Shown here in pieces: positions 46,640 to 57,100 of a stretch of DNA of 64,000 nucleotides (position 1 is its first letter; every line of letters begins with the position of its first letter). A model generated the notes under the pieces. That model worked only from the letters and a program-made list of their open reading frames with translations, was not told where the DNA came from and did not search any database. The DNA comes from Cognatishimia sp. SS12 (GTDB taxonomy: Bacteria; Pseudomonadota; Alphaproteobacteria; Rhodobacterales; Rhodobacteraceae), in assembly GCF_028369055.1 (NCBI RefSeq), contig NZ_JAQNCZ010000002.1, positions 186,001 to 250,000 on the forward strand. Reading direction: 5' to 3'. The position numbers were made by a program, and so were the translations under genes.

Positions 46640-46981
46640 ATGGGAAAACGCGACGATTTGATCGCGCAATATGCGGAAGACCTGCGCAACAAATGTGGCA
46701 TGGAGCCAGACATGGATCTGTTGACCAAAGTCACCATTGGCTGTGGTCCTGCGATTTATGATGCGGATGCCTCAACCGTTGCGGCCACCCAAGAGGGTGA
46801 GCTGGAAACCGTGAAAAACAATTTCCTGATCAAGAAACTGGGTTTGTCTGACGGGCCTGCGCTGTCAGAGGCGATTGATGCGGTCATCGAAACCTATGGC
46901 CGGTCTGAGCGGAACAAATACCGCGCAGTGGTTTACTATATGTTGACCAAACATTTCGGCAAAGAATCTGTCTACGGCTGA
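46640..46981 (+). CDS. DUF2853 family protein
   Basis: A 113-residue cytoplasmic protein starting MGKRDDLIAQYAEDLRNKCG, with the strongly conserved LLTKVTIGCGPAIYDADAS, LETVKNNFLIKKLGL and the end YMLTKHFGKESVYG of the DUF2853 family. The family is near-universal in some alphaproteobacteria and has no known role. ATG 46640 is preceded by GGGAGAG; the frame is open 84 bases further up, without a ribosome site. It ends at a terminator shared with the next gene. Confidence 0.9.
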   Translation: MGKRDDLIAQYAEDLRNKCGMEPDMDLLTKVTIGCGPAIYDADASTVAATQEGELETVKNNFLIKKLGLSDGPALSEAIDAVIETYGRSERNKYRAVVYYMLTKHFGKESVYG

Positions 46982-47015
46982 TCTGACGCCGGATCGACCG
47001 TCAGCATGAGACATG

Positions 47016-47036
47016 AGGCCGGGCATCGCCCGGCCT
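47016..47036. terminator. Bidirectional terminator between DUF2853 and DUF1761 genes
   Basis: A 9-bp stem AGGCCGGGC/GCCCGGCCT with a three-base loop, followed by TTCT on the plus strand. Confidence 0.7.
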
Positions 47037-47044
47037 TTCTATGT

Positions 47045-47440
47045 TCAGAACAGCGTCAACACGATGCCCATCACCGTGCAGCCAAAGGTGGCATAGCCGC
47101 CGTCAATCAGAATGAGTTTCCGGGATTTGCCCGCAAACGAGTAATTGGTGGCAATCCAAGGCGTCGCCAGAAACAGGCCAATCCCCAGCCCGGCCACCAG
47201 CCCTTTGCCAACACCTTCGATCCCAGCAAGGGCAAAGATATGCCGCATCATGCCAGCAACGATAATCAGGCAGACCATCGAAATGAGATAAGGCACCTTG
47301 TCGTCGGAATTGGCCGGTCGTCCATCTTCGCCAACCTCGATCTCGGCTGCGGTCATCCAAGGTTTTGCCAGGCTCATGTACCAGACCGCGCCAAAGGCAA
47401 AGGCCGCAACAGCGGCGACAATCACATTGATGAATTCCAT
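47045..47440 (-). CDS. DUF1761 membrane protein
   Basis: A 131-residue protein with four membrane helices and the DUF1761 hallmarks: an N-terminal VIVAAVAAFAFGAVWYMSLAKPWM, LISMVCLIIVAGMM, then GIGLFLATPWIATNYSFAGKS and a last helix with TFGCTVMGIVLTLF. Function unknown. ATG 47440 (MEFINVIV) is chosen; upstream codons lack a ribosome site. It stands alone between two oppositely oriented units. Confidence 0.87.
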   Translation of the reverse strand: MEFINVIVAAVAAFAFGAVWYMSLAKPWMTAAEIEVGEDGRPANSDDKVPYLISMVCLIIVAGMMRHIFALAGIEGVGKGLVAGLGIGLFLATPWIATNYSFAGKSRKLILIDGGYATFGCTVMGIVLTLF

Positions 47441-47497
47441 TTGAGGCTCCCTCAGATCATTGAATATCAGGAGTATGCCCAAATATAGTGGGTCCGC

Positions 47498-47917
47498 CTA
47501 GTCTGTAATACCGCCCATTGTGGTAATGACGGCCCATTCGTCGGCTGTGACAGGCTGGACGGACAGGCGGGAATTCTTGACCAGAACCATGTCGGCAAGG
47601 CGCGGATCCCCCTTGATATCCTCAAGGCGAACGGGCACCGGCAAACCGCGGACCGCTTTGATGTCCACGCACTCCCACCGCTCATCATCGGTGGTCGAAT
47701 CTTGGTGCGCCTCAGCGATCACCTCGACGATGCCAACCACGGATTTTTCCTTTTGCGAGTGATAGAAAAATCCGCGGTCGCCGATTTGCATCTCGCGCAT
47801 GAAATTGCGCGCTTGGTAATTGCGCACGCCGTCCCATTCTTCGCCCGTGTCCCCTTTGGCAACCTGGTTGTCCCAGCTCCAGGTGGAGGGTTCGGATTTG
47901 AACAGCCAATAGCGCAT
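47498..47917 (-). CDS. EVE-domain protein
   Basis: A 139-residue single EVE-domain protein: MRYWLFKSEPSTWSWDNQ, then WDGVRNYQARNFMREMQIGDRGFFYHS and VDIKAVRGLPVPVRLEDIK. EVE domains are PUA-like and bind modified bases in RNA or DNA. It overlaps the YciI gene by one base and is followed by no further gene of this run. In many alphaproteobacteria EVE-YciI-gpsA-tsaD stand together, as here. Confidence 0.93.
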   Translation of the reverse strand: MRYWLFKSEPSTWSWDNQVAKGDTGEEWDGVRNYQARNFMREMQIGDRGFFYHSQKEKSVVGIVEVIAEAHQDSTTDDERWECVDIKAVRGLPVPVRLEDIKGDPRLADMVLVKNSRLSVQPVTADEWAVITTMGGITD

Positions 47918-48189
47918 CAGCCAATCACCTTGTTCCAGGCGATGATTTCGACGCTTTGAAACAGATCAGCCTTTTTATAGGGGTCTTCTGCCGCCCAGGC
48001 CTGCGCTGCCGAGATATCATCCATCTCAAGCACAATCAGCGAGCCGCACATATTGCCATCTGCGTCCAAAAACGGGCCGGCCATTTCCACTGCATCCGTG
48101 GCTTTCAGATAGGCCACATGCGCGTCGCGGTTGGCCTTGCGGATCTCAAGCGCGCCGGGTTTGTCTTTGGCAATCAGGGCAAAACGCAT
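47917..48189 (-). CDS. YciI-family protein
   Basis: A 90-residue YciI-like (alpha/beta barrel-dimer) protein: RFALIAKDKPGALEIRKANRDAHVAYLK, with the conserved AGPFLDADGNMCGSL and AAEDPYKKADLFQSVEI. The His-Asp pair seen in YciI enzymes is likely here as DAH and D(P). No substrate is known. It starts directly after gpsA and overlaps the EVE gene by one base. Confidence 0.92.
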   Translation of the reverse strand: MRFALIAKDKPGALEIRKANRDAHVAYLKATDAVEMAGPFLDADGNMCGSLIVLEMDDISAAQAWAAEDPYKKADLFQSVEIIAWNKVIG

Positions 48190-48190
48190 G

Positions 48191-49150
48191 TTATTCCTCC
48201 TTGGGGGGGCGCGACAAAAGTTGGCTCATAGCCTCGCGCACCTTTAGTTTTCCGTCAAGCAGGGCCACCACGGCCTCTGTGATCGGCATTTCAATGTTCA
48301 ACTCGCGGCTGCGCAGCAAGGTGGCGCGGGCGGTGGCGGCCCCTTCGACGGTGATCGTGTTGTCAAAATCGGCCCCGGATCCCAGGGCAAAGCCAAACTG
48401 ATAGTTGCGTGACTGCGCCGAGGTGCAGGTCAGCGTCAGATCGCCAAAACCCGACAGACCGGACAGGGTATCTGGCTCTGCACCGAGCCGCTGCGCCATC
48501 CGTTTCATTTCGGCATAGCCGCGTGTCATCAAAGAGGCGCGCGCGCTGTCACCAAGCCCGGCCCCCATGGCCGCCCCGCAGGCAATCGCCATCACATTCT
48601 TGAGCGCGCCGCCAAGTTCCGCGCCGATGGTATCGGTGGTGCGGTAAATGCGCAGGTTGGGTGTGGTCAGCTGCATCTGCAGCGCCGCCCCGCGGTCAGC
48701 ATCTTGACAGGCCAGGGTCAGCGCGGTGGGCAGGCCACGCGCGATATCAGCGGCAAAACTGGGTCCGGTCAAAATGGCGGCAGTGGTGCCCGGCGCTTCT
48801 TCTTGCAAGATCGCAATCGGGCCTTTGCCGCTGGTCAATTCGATGCCTTTGCAGCAGGCCACCAGGGTTTTGCCGGACCAGTCTGGCGCGGCTTTCAGCG
48901 CCGCGCGCAGCCGTTGCATCGGCGCGGCAATCAAGATGACATCGCTGTCCAGATCCGCCAGGTTTGACGTGCAGGTGATGCTCTCCGGCAGGGGCACACC
49001 GGGCAGGCGGCGGGCATTTTCGCGGCTGTTTTGCATGTCGCTTGCATGCGCTGTGTCCCGCGCCCAAAGCGTCACAGGCACGCCCGCAAGACCCAGAGAA
49101 ATTGCCAGTGATGTGCCAAAGGCCCCAGCGCCCAAAATGCCGATACTCAT
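48191..49150 (-). CDS. gpsA: Glycerol-3-phosphate dehydrogenase [NAD(P)+]
   Basis: A 319-residue GpsA that makes sn-glycerol 3-phosphate for phospholipids. The Rossmann loop [13 protein letters not shown] is at the N-terminus; [19 protein letters not shown], the catalytic Lys segment [15 protein letters not shown] and GLGDLTL-like [14 protein letters not shown] follow. ATG 49150 is chosen over an upstream in-frame codon because it gives the normal [12 protein letters not shown] start and overlaps the tsaD stop by four bases. Confidence 0.96.
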   Translation of the reverse strand: MSIGILGAGAFGTSLAISLGLAGVPVTLWARDTAHASDMQNSRENARRLPGVPLPESITCTSNLADLDSDVILIAAPMQRLRAALKAAPDWSGKTLVACCKGIELTSGKGPIAILQEEAPGTTAAILTGPSFAADIARGLPTALTLACQDADRGAALQMQLTTPNLRIYRTTDTIGAELGGALKNVMAIACGAAMGAGLGDSARASLMTRGYAEMKRMAQRLGAEPDTLSGLSGFGDLTLTCTSAQSRNYQFGFALGSGADFDNTITVEGAATARATLLRSRELNIEMPITEAVVALLDGKLKVREAMSQLLSRPPKEE

Positions 49151-50250
49151 GCCTTTGCCCCTTTCTTGCCGCTGCCCAGCAGGGCCGGGGCGCGTTGATC
49201 CAGTGGCCATCGTGGCCGCGCGGCAAGACGCATGTCATCGCGGTTTCCCGCGCGAAAACGCTCAAGCCCCGCATAGGCAATCATCGCGGCGTTATCCGTG
49301 CAAAGCGCCAGTGGCGGCGCGGTAAATTCTGTGCCATGCGCGTCGCACACCGACAGAAGCGCCGCGCGAATGGCCTGATTGGCCGCCACGCCGCCCGCCA
49401 CGGCCAGTACCGGTTGCGCCGGGTTTTCGGCCAGATAAAGCGTCAGCGCGCGTTCGGTTTTTTTGCAGAGCACATCCACCACTGCCGCCTGAAACGAGGC
49501 GCAGAGATCGGCGCGATCTTGTTCGGTCAGACCGGATTTTTCAGCAACAATTGCATCCCGCGCGCGCAGCAAAGCTGTCTTCAACCCCGAAAAGCTCAGA
49601 TCGCACCCGGGCCGGTCGAGCAGGGGCCGGGGCAGGGCAAAACGTCTCGCATCACCCGATTTTGCCGCCTGTTCCACCGAGGGGCCGCCGGGTTGCGGCA
49701 AGCCAAGCAGGCGCGCGGTTTTGTCAAAGGCCTCGCCCGGCGCGTCGTCAATCGTGCCGCCCAGTCGCGTGAATTTTTCCGGCCCATGCGCGATCAGAAA
49801 CTGGCAGTGCCCACCGCTGACCAGCAGCATCAGGTAAGGAAAGGCGACTTGATCTGTCAGGCGCGGCGTCAGCGCATGACCGGCCAGGTGATTGACACCG
49901 ATCAGTGGCAGGTTCAGCCCAGCGGCCAGCCCTTTGGCGCACATCACGCCCGACAGCACGCCACCGATCAGCCCCGGCCCCGCGGTCACGGCGATGGCGT
50001 CGACCTCTGCCAAACGCACGCCGCTGGCCGCCAGCGCCTCTTCGACACATATGTCGAGCTTTTCCGCATGGGCACGGGCCGCAATTTCGGGCACCACACC
50101 GCCAAAGGCGGCGTGCAGATCGTTCTGGCCGTGCACGACAGAGGCGAGGATTTCGGGCGCAGCCCCCCGACTTTGGCGCACAATCGCGGCAGCCGTGTCG
50201 TCACAGCTGCTTTCCAAACCAAGGATGGTATAGGTATCCTGCATGTTCAT
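49147..50250 (-). CDS. tsaD: tRNA N6-adenosine threonylcarbamoyltransferase TsaD
   Basis: A 367-residue TsaD (Gcp), the catalytic subunit for t6A37 in tRNA. It has [16 protein letters not shown], the metal site H in [17 protein letters not shown] and HLAGHAL, and [25 protein letters not shown]. Three ATG codons (50256, 50250, 50244) are possible starts; none has a strong ribosome site, and 50250 is a middle choice. Divergent from hemD with a 63-base gap. It overlaps gpsA by four bases. Confidence 0.95.
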   Translation of the reverse strand: MNMQDTYTILGLESSCDDTAAAIVRQSRGAAPEILASVVHGQNDLHAAFGGVVPEIAARAHAEKLDICVEEALAASGVRLAEVDAIAVTAGPGLIGGVLSGVMCAKGLAAGLNLPLIGVNHLAGHALTPRLTDQVAFPYLMLLVSGGHCQFLIAHGPEKFTRLGGTIDDAPGEAFDKTARLLGLPQPGGPSVEQAAKSGDARRFALPRPLLDRPGCDLSFSGLKTALLRARDAIVAEKSGLTEQDRADLCASFQAAVVDVLCKKTERALTLYLAENPAQPVLAVAGGVAANQAIRAALLSVCDAHGTEFTAPPLALCTDNAAMIAYAGLERFRAGNRDDMRLAARPRWPLDQRAPALLGSGKKGAKA

Positions 50251-50313
50251 CGCCATTGCGTCAGTCTTATAGCGCAGGTAACACCGTAAAGCGCTGTAAA
50301 CAATGGGGCAGCC

Positions 50314-51021
50314 ATGACTCAGAGACCACCCTTGGTGCTTTTGACCCGGCCCGCCGAACGGGCCCAGCAATTTGCAACACAGTTAACGGCGCGGGGTTGG
50401 AATGGCCCGCTTCTCTGTGCGCCCCTGCAAGAGGTTGCGCCCACTGAGACACCCGCAAGCCTGCGCGAAGGCGAGGCGGCGATATTCAGCTCTGCGACAG
50501 CTGTCGCCATGGTGCCGCCCGAGCTCTCGCGCCGCGCTGCGCCAGCCTATTGTGTTGGGGTGCATACCACCGCTGCGGCGCGCGCAGCGGGCTGGCAGGC
50601 CGATATGTATGGCGCAACCGCCGATGCCCTGGTGGCGCGGCTGATCGCGAAGCCGCCAAAGAAGGCGCTTGTGCATCTGCGCGGCAGATACAGTCGCGGC
50701 GCCATTTGTGCCCGGCTCACGGCAGCGGGGTTATCCGTGCGCGAAAGCGTCATCTATGCACAGCGGGCGCTTGCGCTCAGCGCAGAGGCCAGCGCGGCGC
50801 TTTCGGGGCGTGATCCGGTGATTGTGCCGCTTTTTTCACCACGCAGTGCCGCCCTTTTTGCCAAATCCGCGCCGGGCAACGCCCCGCTTTGGATCGTTTC
50901 AATGAGCGAGGCGGTGCAAGCAGAGCTGGATGGAATGCCTATTGCGCGCCATGTGGTTGCAAAAACGCCTGACGCTGCCAGTATGTTGGATGCAATATTT
51001 AATTTAGGCGATGCAGCTTGA
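50314..51021 (+). CDS. hemD: Uroporphyrinogen-III synthase
   Basis: A 235-residue HemD-like protein with [16 protein letters not shown] at the N-terminus and a late [14 protein letters not shown]; HemD proteins are poorly conserved and the match is to the overall pattern. It closes hydroxymethylbilane with inversion of ring D. The position next to a Mic60-like gene and hemY supports the assignment. Starts ATG 50314, divergent from tsaD. Confidence 0.88.
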   Translation: MTQRPPLVLLTRPAERAQQFATQLTARGWNGPLLCAPLQEVAPTETPASLREGEAAIFSSATAVAMVPPELSRRAAPAYCVGVHTTAAARAAGWQADMYGATADALVARLIAKPPKKALVHLRGRYSRGAICARLTAAGLSVRESVIYAQRALALSAEASAALSGRDPVIVPLFSPRSAALFAKSAPGNAPLWIVSMSEAVQAELDGMPIARHVVAKTPDAASMLDAIFNLGDAA

Positions 51022-51097
51022 CGCATTGAGTACCGGGGCATCCTTGCCTAGCTTGAGTGTAAGCGCTTGAAATATGGATTCGAAAGGGTGGTGGAAC

Positions 51098-52471
51098 GTG
51101 GCAAAGGCAGACAAGACCGACACGTCGTCCGAAGACGAAAAGTCAGAGCAAAGCAAGGCACCGCAGCCCCCGAAGGATGAGATCTTGGATGCTGAGGTGG
51201 TCGAAGAAACCCCTGGGCCATCTGCGGATGACGCTGCGGATGACACGCCCTCTGCTGACACGGACGCGGCGCAGCCCGACCAGGATGATGCCGCGGCAAA
51301 AGTGGTTGATGATCCATCCTCCGAAGATCTTTCTGAGGCAGGGGCCTCTTTTGTGATGGTCGATATCCCCGAGACTGAGCGTGAGACCGAGGCTGAGACT
51401 GACACAGAGGACGCCGCCACGCAGGAGACCGCCGCTGACGCAGACCCTGAAAGCGATGTCGTTCCCGCCCCGATCCCACCTGTCAGCGAAGCCCCACAGA
51501 CGGTCAAGAAAACCGGCTTTGTGCCCGTGTTTCTGGGCGGCGTGGTGGCGGCTGCGCTTGGGTTTGGTGCGGCGCAATACATCGGCCCCTTGTTTGAACA
51601 GCCTGACGAACAAGTCACGGCACTAGAGGCGACCCTGACTGCGCAGAGCGCGCAACTTGAGAGCGTGCTGACCCAACAATCAGACCTGATGGCGCAGCTT
51701 GAGGCGGCCCGCGGTCAAGCCACGCAAACCACAGCCTCGATCGAGGGTTTGACGGCCTCAGTTGCGGCGGTGAATGATCGGATCGACGATGCGGCGGAGG
51801 CATTGGTCACGCTGGATGGGCGGCTGACCGCTTTGGAAAAGCGCCCGATCACACAGGGTTTGCCCTCGTCGGCAATCGATGCCTATGAGCGCGAGCTGGA
51901 GGCCTTGAAAGCCTCCGTTGCGGCGCAGCGCGAAGAAGCGGCCAATATGGAGGCCAACGCCAAATTGACGGCGCAGCAGGCTCTGGCCCGCGCGGCGCTG
52001 TCGCGGGTGTTGGCGGCGCTGGATTCAGGTGCGCCCTATCGCACAGCGCTGGCGGATTTCACCGGCGCAACCGGGCGGACCGCGCCCGATGCGCTGGCGG
52101 AACACGCGGATACTGGCGTGCCAACCCTGGCAGAGCTGCAGGCGGCCTACCCGCCAGCGGCGCGCGCAGCGCTTGCTGCCGCACGGCAAGCTGCGCCGGA
52201 TGCGGATGACGGCAATCGCGTGACGTCGTTCCTGCGCGCGCAACTTGGGGCGCGTTCTGTGACGCCGCAGGATGGTGAGGGGGCGGATGCCATCCTCAGC
52301 CGTGCCGAAGATGCCCTGCGCGCGGGGCGCGTGACCGACGCGCTTGCGGAACTGGCGCGTCTGCCCGAAGCGGCGCAGCCCGCGCTGGCGGATTGGCAAA
52401 GCCAGGCACAAAGCCGGCAAGAGGCTTTTGCCGCTGGTGATGCTTTGTCCCAAGATTTGAACGCTAACTAA
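51098..52471 (+). CDS. Mic60/mitofilin-like inner-membrane protein
   Basis: A 457-residue protein: a highly acidic, low-complexity N-terminus of about 135 residues, one membrane helix (141-160, FVPVFLGGVVAAALGFGAA), a long coiled coil (about 165-330), and a C-terminal mitofilin-type helical domain. Alphaproteobacterial Mic60 homologues shape intracytoplasmic membranes, and their gene is known to sit in the heme region beside hemD and hemY, as here. GTG 51098 follows AGGGTGG; an ATG at 51074 without ribosome site is in frame. Identification rests on layout and neighbourhood. Confidence 0.86.
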   Translation: MAKADKTDTSSEDEKSEQSKAPQPPKDEILDAEVVEETPGPSADDAADDTPSADTDAAQPDQDDAAAKVVDDPSSEDLSEAGASFVMVDIPETERETEAETDTEDAATQETAADADPESDVVPAPIPPVSEAPQTVKKTGFVPVFLGGVVAAALGFGAAQYIGPLFEQPDEQVTALEATLTAQSAQLESVLTQQSDLMAQLEAARGQATQTTASIEGLTASVAAVNDRIDDAAEALVTLDGRLTALEKRPITQGLPSSAIDAYERELEALKASVAAQREEAANMEANAKLTAQQALARAALSRVLAALDSGAPYRTALADFTGATGRTAPDALAEHADTGVPTLAELQAAYPPAARAALAAARQAAPDADDGNRVTSFLRAQLGARSVTPQDGEGADAILSRAEDALRAGRVTDALAELARLPEAAQPALADWQSQAQSRQEAFAAGDALSQDLNAN

Positions 52472-52481
52472 AGGTCTGCTG

Positions 52482-53930
52482 ATGCTCTGGTCTCTTACCA
52501 AAATTCTGTTTTTTGTGGTGTCCATCGCGTTGCTGGCCTTGGGGGCCGGATATCTGATGGAAAGCGACGGCGGCGTCATGGTGACGGTGGCCGGCGTGGA
52601 ATATACGCTGACGCCCCTGATGTCGGCGATTGCGCTGGTGGTGTTGGTTGTCGCTCTGTGGATTTTGCTCAAACTTGCCTCGTTCAGTGTCGCGGTGCTG
52701 CGGTTTCTCAATGGGGATGAAACCGCGATCACCCGCTATTTTGACCGCAATCGCGAACGGCGCGGCTATCAGGCCCTGACCGAGGGGATGATGGCGCTTG
52801 CGTCCGGCGAGGGTCATATGGCGATGGACAAGGCGCGCAAGGCCGAGCGGCTGCTGCGCAAGCCCGAGCTGACCAATCTTGTCACGGCGCAAGCCGCCGA
52901 GGTGGCCGGTGATCGGCGCAAGGCCGAGCAGGTTTATAAACGTTTGCTCAAAGACGATACGACCCGCTTTGTCGGGGTGCGCGGTCTGATGAAGCAAAAG
53001 CTTGATGAAGGCAAAACCGATGTGGCGATGAAGCTGGCCAAGGCTGCGTTTGCCTTAAAGCCGCGCCATATTGAAACGCAGGACCTGTTGCTGAAACTGC
53101 AGGCCGAGCAGAAAGATTGGTCCGGCGCGCGTGAGACGTTGAATGCCAAGCTCAAACATGGGGCCATTCCAAAGGATCTGCACAAGCGCCGCGATGCGGT
53201 GCTGGCGCTCTCGGAGGCGCGGGATCTCGCGGCGGCGGACACTTCGATTGAAATGCGCGAAGCCTCGATCGAAGCCAACAGACTGTCCCCTGATCTCATT
53301 CCCGCCGCTGTGCTGGCGGCCAAAGGCTATATCGCGCAGGACAAACCAAAATACGCAACGCGCGTTCTCAAGAAGGCGTGGGATGCGCAGCCACACCCGG
53401 ATCTGGCGGCGACCTTTGCCCAGATCGCACCCAATGAAACCCCGGCAGAGCGCCTGAAACGTTTTGGTGCCTTGATCAAGTCGACACCGGATCATCCCGA
53501 AACCCGGATGCTTCTGGCCGAGCTGAACATCGCCGCCGAAGATTTCCCCGAAGCGCGCCGCGCACTTGGCGACTTGGTCACGGAAAACCCGAATGCGCGG
53601 AACTTGACCATTATGGCGGCCATTGAACGGGGCGAGGGTGCGGATGACGCCGTGGTCAAAGGCTGGCTGGCGCGCGCACTGAGCGCGCCGCGTGGCCCTG
53701 CCTGGACCTGTGACAACTGTCACAATATCCATACCGAATGGGTGCCGGTTTGCGAAAACTGCAACAGTTTTGACACGCTCGCCTGGAAAACACCGCCAAC
53801 GGCAGATGTCCCCAATGGGCCAGGCACCGAAATGCTGCCCTTGATCGTTGGACAGCCCGAAGCGCCCTATGCTGCAGAGGATCCGGCTGAGGAGGGCGAA
53901 GATTTTTCCGCTGCCGAGACGCAGAAATAG
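52482..53930 (+). CDS. HemY-like TPR membrane protein with C-terminal zinc-ribbon motif
   Basis: A 482-residue protein of the HemY_N family. Two membrane helices (residues about 4-24 and 42-64) are followed by TPR-type helical repeats. The end carries WTCDNCHNIHTEWVPVCENC, a CxxC-x11-CxxC knuckle that resembles the rubredoxin-like tail of LapB/YciM. HemY is named after its position in heme operons, not a proven enzymatic role, and is not a protoporphyrinogen oxidase. It follows the Mic60-like gene by ten bases. Confidence 0.9.
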   Translation: MLWSLTKILFFVVSIALLALGAGYLMESDGGVMVTVAGVEYTLTPLMSAIALVVLVVALWILLKLASFSVAVLRFLNGDETAITRYFDRNRERRGYQALTEGMMALASGEGHMAMDKARKAERLLRKPELTNLVTAQAAEVAGDRRKAEQVYKRLLKDDTTRFVGVRGLMKQKLDEGKTDVAMKLAKAAFALKPRHIETQDLLLKLQAEQKDWSGARETLNAKLKHGAIPKDLHKRRDAVLALSEARDLAAADTSIEMREASIEANRLSPDLIPAAVLAAKGYIAQDKPKYATRVLKKAWDAQPHPDLAATFAQIAPNETPAERLKRFGALIKSTPDHPETRMLLAELNIAAEDFPEARRALGDLVTENPNARNLTIMAAIERGEGADDAVVKGWLARALSAPRGPAWTCDNCHNIHTEWVPVCENCNSFDTLAWKTPPTADVPNGPGTEMLPLIVGQPEAPYAAEDPAEEGEDFSAAETQK

Positions 53931-53932
53931 GC

Positions 53933-53960
53933 TTGTAAAACGTGGGCGCGATGCTAAGAA
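53933..53960 (+). promoter_or_regulatory. Candidate promoter of tRNA-Thr
   Basis: TTGTAA and TAAGAA, 16 bases apart, 25 bases before the tRNA. An inverted repeat GGGCGCG/CGCGCCC (53944-53968) overlaps it and may instead be a weak terminator of hemY. Confidence 0.35.
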
Positions 53961-53984
53961 ACGCGCCCATGCAGTCTTGCATTG

Positions 53985-54060
53985 GCCGCTGTAGCTCAGC
54001 TGGTAGAGCACGTCATTCGTAATGATGGGGTCGTAGGTTCGAGTCCTATCAGCGGCACCA
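53985..54060 (+). tRNA. tRNA-Thr (anticodon CGT)
   Basis: A 76-base cloverleaf: acceptor GCCGCTG/CAGCGGC, D arm GCTC/GAGC, anticodon stem CGTCA/TGATG with one G-T pair around loop TTCGTAA (anticodon CGT, reads ACG), T arm GTAGG/CCTAT around TTCGAGT, discriminator A and encoded CCA. Its 3' end could serve as an attachment site; no clear repeat of it was found downstream in the window. Confidence 0.97.
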
Positions 54061-54174
54061 ATCCCACAAACCGCTTGCGCAATCGGCTGCGGCCGCTTTG
54101 GCAAAAGCTTGATTGGGACATCTGCGTAGATCACAGTATCATCTAAGTTGTCACGGCAATGCAGGATGGTGCGG

Positions 54175-57100
54175 ATGAAGATAGGCCGGTTGTTTATTGC
54201 GTCGATTTTTGCGCTTGGGTTGCTCGCGGTTGTCCCGGACGTCCATGCCGATGAAACCGTCGCCGCCAAGGTCACGCAAGACTATCAAAGCGAAATGGAA
54301 CGTTTGCGTCTGCTGGCTGCCAGCAACGCGGATCAGTTCGCAGCGGCCAGCGCAGATCTTCGGTCTGAGCTTGAGAAACAGATTGGAGTCTCAGAGGAAA
54401 GCGCGGTCAAATCTGACAAGCTTGCGGATCGATACCGCCGGTTGGCCGCCGCCGCTGAGGCGGCCGCGCGCGACCGGCAGCGCGCCGCGCAAACAAGCGA
54501 AGACAATGCCAAAGAATTCAAGGATGGCGACAGCTTCAAGGCGCTGCTTTTGGAATCGGCGCAGAATGATCGGATCAGCGCAACAGAGGCGCAGGATCGT
54601 GCGGACAGCCGCCGAAAACTTGCTGTAGAGTGGCGCGGGCGGGCCGAGCAGCAGCGCGCCCGTGTTGCGGCCCTCAGAGCGCAGATCGCCGCGCTGGAGC
54701 GGCTGGCGACCGTGCCAGACACTGCGCCACAGCCGGCAGCCGCGCCGCAACCGGAAGCGCCGGAAAACACGCTGGAGGCGCTTTTCAATCCCGAAGATGG
54801 CGCCCACCCCGGTTTTGAGGTGGCGGATGTGCTTGGCCTTTGGCGACCGAAATCCGGGCCGCAATTCCCGATGGCCATTGTGCAAAAGCGCCCAGGCGAT
54901 GAGGCTTTCCCCTATGATCTGCAAATCCACACCTCCGGGCGGGTCTGGGAGGCTACGTTCACCGGGTTTCCGGCCGGTGACATAGGGCGCTCGCAGCAGG
55001 CGCGGATCGTTGCGACTTATACGCCGCAGCCCGCCGAGATGAACCCGGACATACCCGATTGGGTCACGGCGATTATCGACGGGCATCTCAAGTGGCGTCT
55101 TGAGATTGACGAAACCGGATCGCTGTTTGATCCAAAACTCCGGGTCAAATGGTACCGGGGCGAAGTGCGCTGGACCGAGGGGGAGGATCGCACGGCCTGG
55201 GTCGAAGGCGATGGCGTTCCGCTGGTCTATGAGATGGAATTTGAGCCACTGATCGATGTGACACTGGGGCAGGCGGCTGTGCTTTGGCTTGAACCTGTTG
55301 AGCGGCGCGGTCGCGTTCAGGTTGGCGCAAACCCAACAGAAACGGATTATGTCGCCAAACGCATCACAGATCTGATCAAGCACCAGCCCTTCAAGATCAA
55401 AGTCAAATTGCCAATTGAACTGGCCAAGGAACGCGGCCCCAAGCTGACGGTGAAAATCGAAGGTCTGAAAGGCGGCGATACAAACGAATTTGAACTGATC
55501 GGCCCAACGGTCACGCGCATCACAACCGGCAATCGCGGTATCGTCTATACCCATTCCGGCGAAGTCACCTTGGCCGATTACGGGTCAGAACCCACGCGCA
55601 ATCCGCAATTCATGTCTCTGGGACATCTGGCGCAGAATTGGACCCGCTCGATGGACGCGGGCAAGCGGTTGGACCTGTCTCTTGCCAATGGTGAAGAGGT
55701 CAAGTTCAGCTACGATGGTGCCGCGCAGAGCATTCATCTCTGGGACACGCATATTCGCCATGGTCTTGCCTTGCACGAAAGAACCCTGGCCACCCATCTG
55801 GCGCAGGCTGATGAGACTATCCGCGACAGCAATCAATCAAATGCATTGCGCGAAGCGGCGGTCAAACGCTGGCGGCTGTTGAAGAATTATCAGACCCTCG
55901 TTGCGCGCGAAGACCTGTTGGAGATCCACAAATATTATCTGGGGGAGCTATACCTCACCAAAGGCATTGGCGGGGCCAATATCATCTGCACCGGCGATGA
56001 ATGTCAGACCATGCCGCTGCGCAACCCGATCTTCAAAGTGCCCCCGGCGGGCATCACCAAAATCGCCGGTCTGGCCAGCGTGCCCGATGGCGAGCCGGCC
56101 TATTTCACGAGCCAGATTGAGCTTTATGTTGAAATCCTGACGGGCGAAAAGAAAACCCCCGCGGCGCTGCGCGTCAGAAACGCGGTCAATTGGGTCAATC
56201 AGGGCGAGGCGGATCTGGTTGCGCTGGCGCTGAAAGGGGCATCAGACAAGGCCCGGACGCAATTTCAGAACACCGTCGCCGATATTGCCTATGCGATCCC
56301 GCGCGGTCTGACCGAAGATGTGCATATCGCGCTTTATGCCAAGAACCTCAAAGACAAGCCCGTCAGCAAAGCAGATCGCCAATTGACGATCACCAAGTTT
56401 TTTGTGGACTACCTGATGAACAAGGGGGCGGCGTTTACGTCCAGAGGTATTGTGCGTCTGAGGCAGAGGGCGCTGTCGCCCGTCGGAAACCGCGCCATGA
56501 CGCGGGCCTTGCTACATGGGGCCGACGCTGGCGCCGCGGCTGCGTCAACGCGGGTGGTGCGTGATCTGGATGCATCGACTGATGCGACCGTGCGCCAAGC
56601 GGTGCAGGATCTGCCAGACAGCGTGACCCCCGGCCAGACCCGGCAGTTGGCGGTTGCCTTGGATGATGATGCGGCGCTGGATGGCGACATCGTGTGCCGC
56701 AACCGGGACGTTGACACGGTGATCGCGGCAGATGGCGGCAACGCCTGGAGCAAACTGATCCAGGAGGCTCTGGACGAGGAGGCTGCGCCAAAACCCCTGC
56801 GACTGCGCCAGCGCGAGGTCCGGCGGGCCTATCGCGGGCATCCGGGCGTCAAAGTCGAAGAGATAGACGTCTTTGCCCGCCAAAAGGGTGGCACCTGCGC
56901 CGGTGCCTCCACAGCCTATGCCATGCGTGAAATGTTTGGCGATCATATCACCTTGGATGGCGTGATAAACGGCATCGCCGAGAATCTGCACAGCACCACG
57001 GAAAAACAAATCCAGCGCGCGCGCCAGAAGGTGCGCCGCATTCAGGACCGGCTGATCGAGAATACAGAAAATGGCCGTCCAACCGCGGAGCTGATCGAGG

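Noticed and set aside
45713..46669. Open frame of 318 codons on the minus strand
   Set aside because: It covers the PRC-barrel gene, its leader and its terminator in antisense, and lacks a ribosome site or motif.
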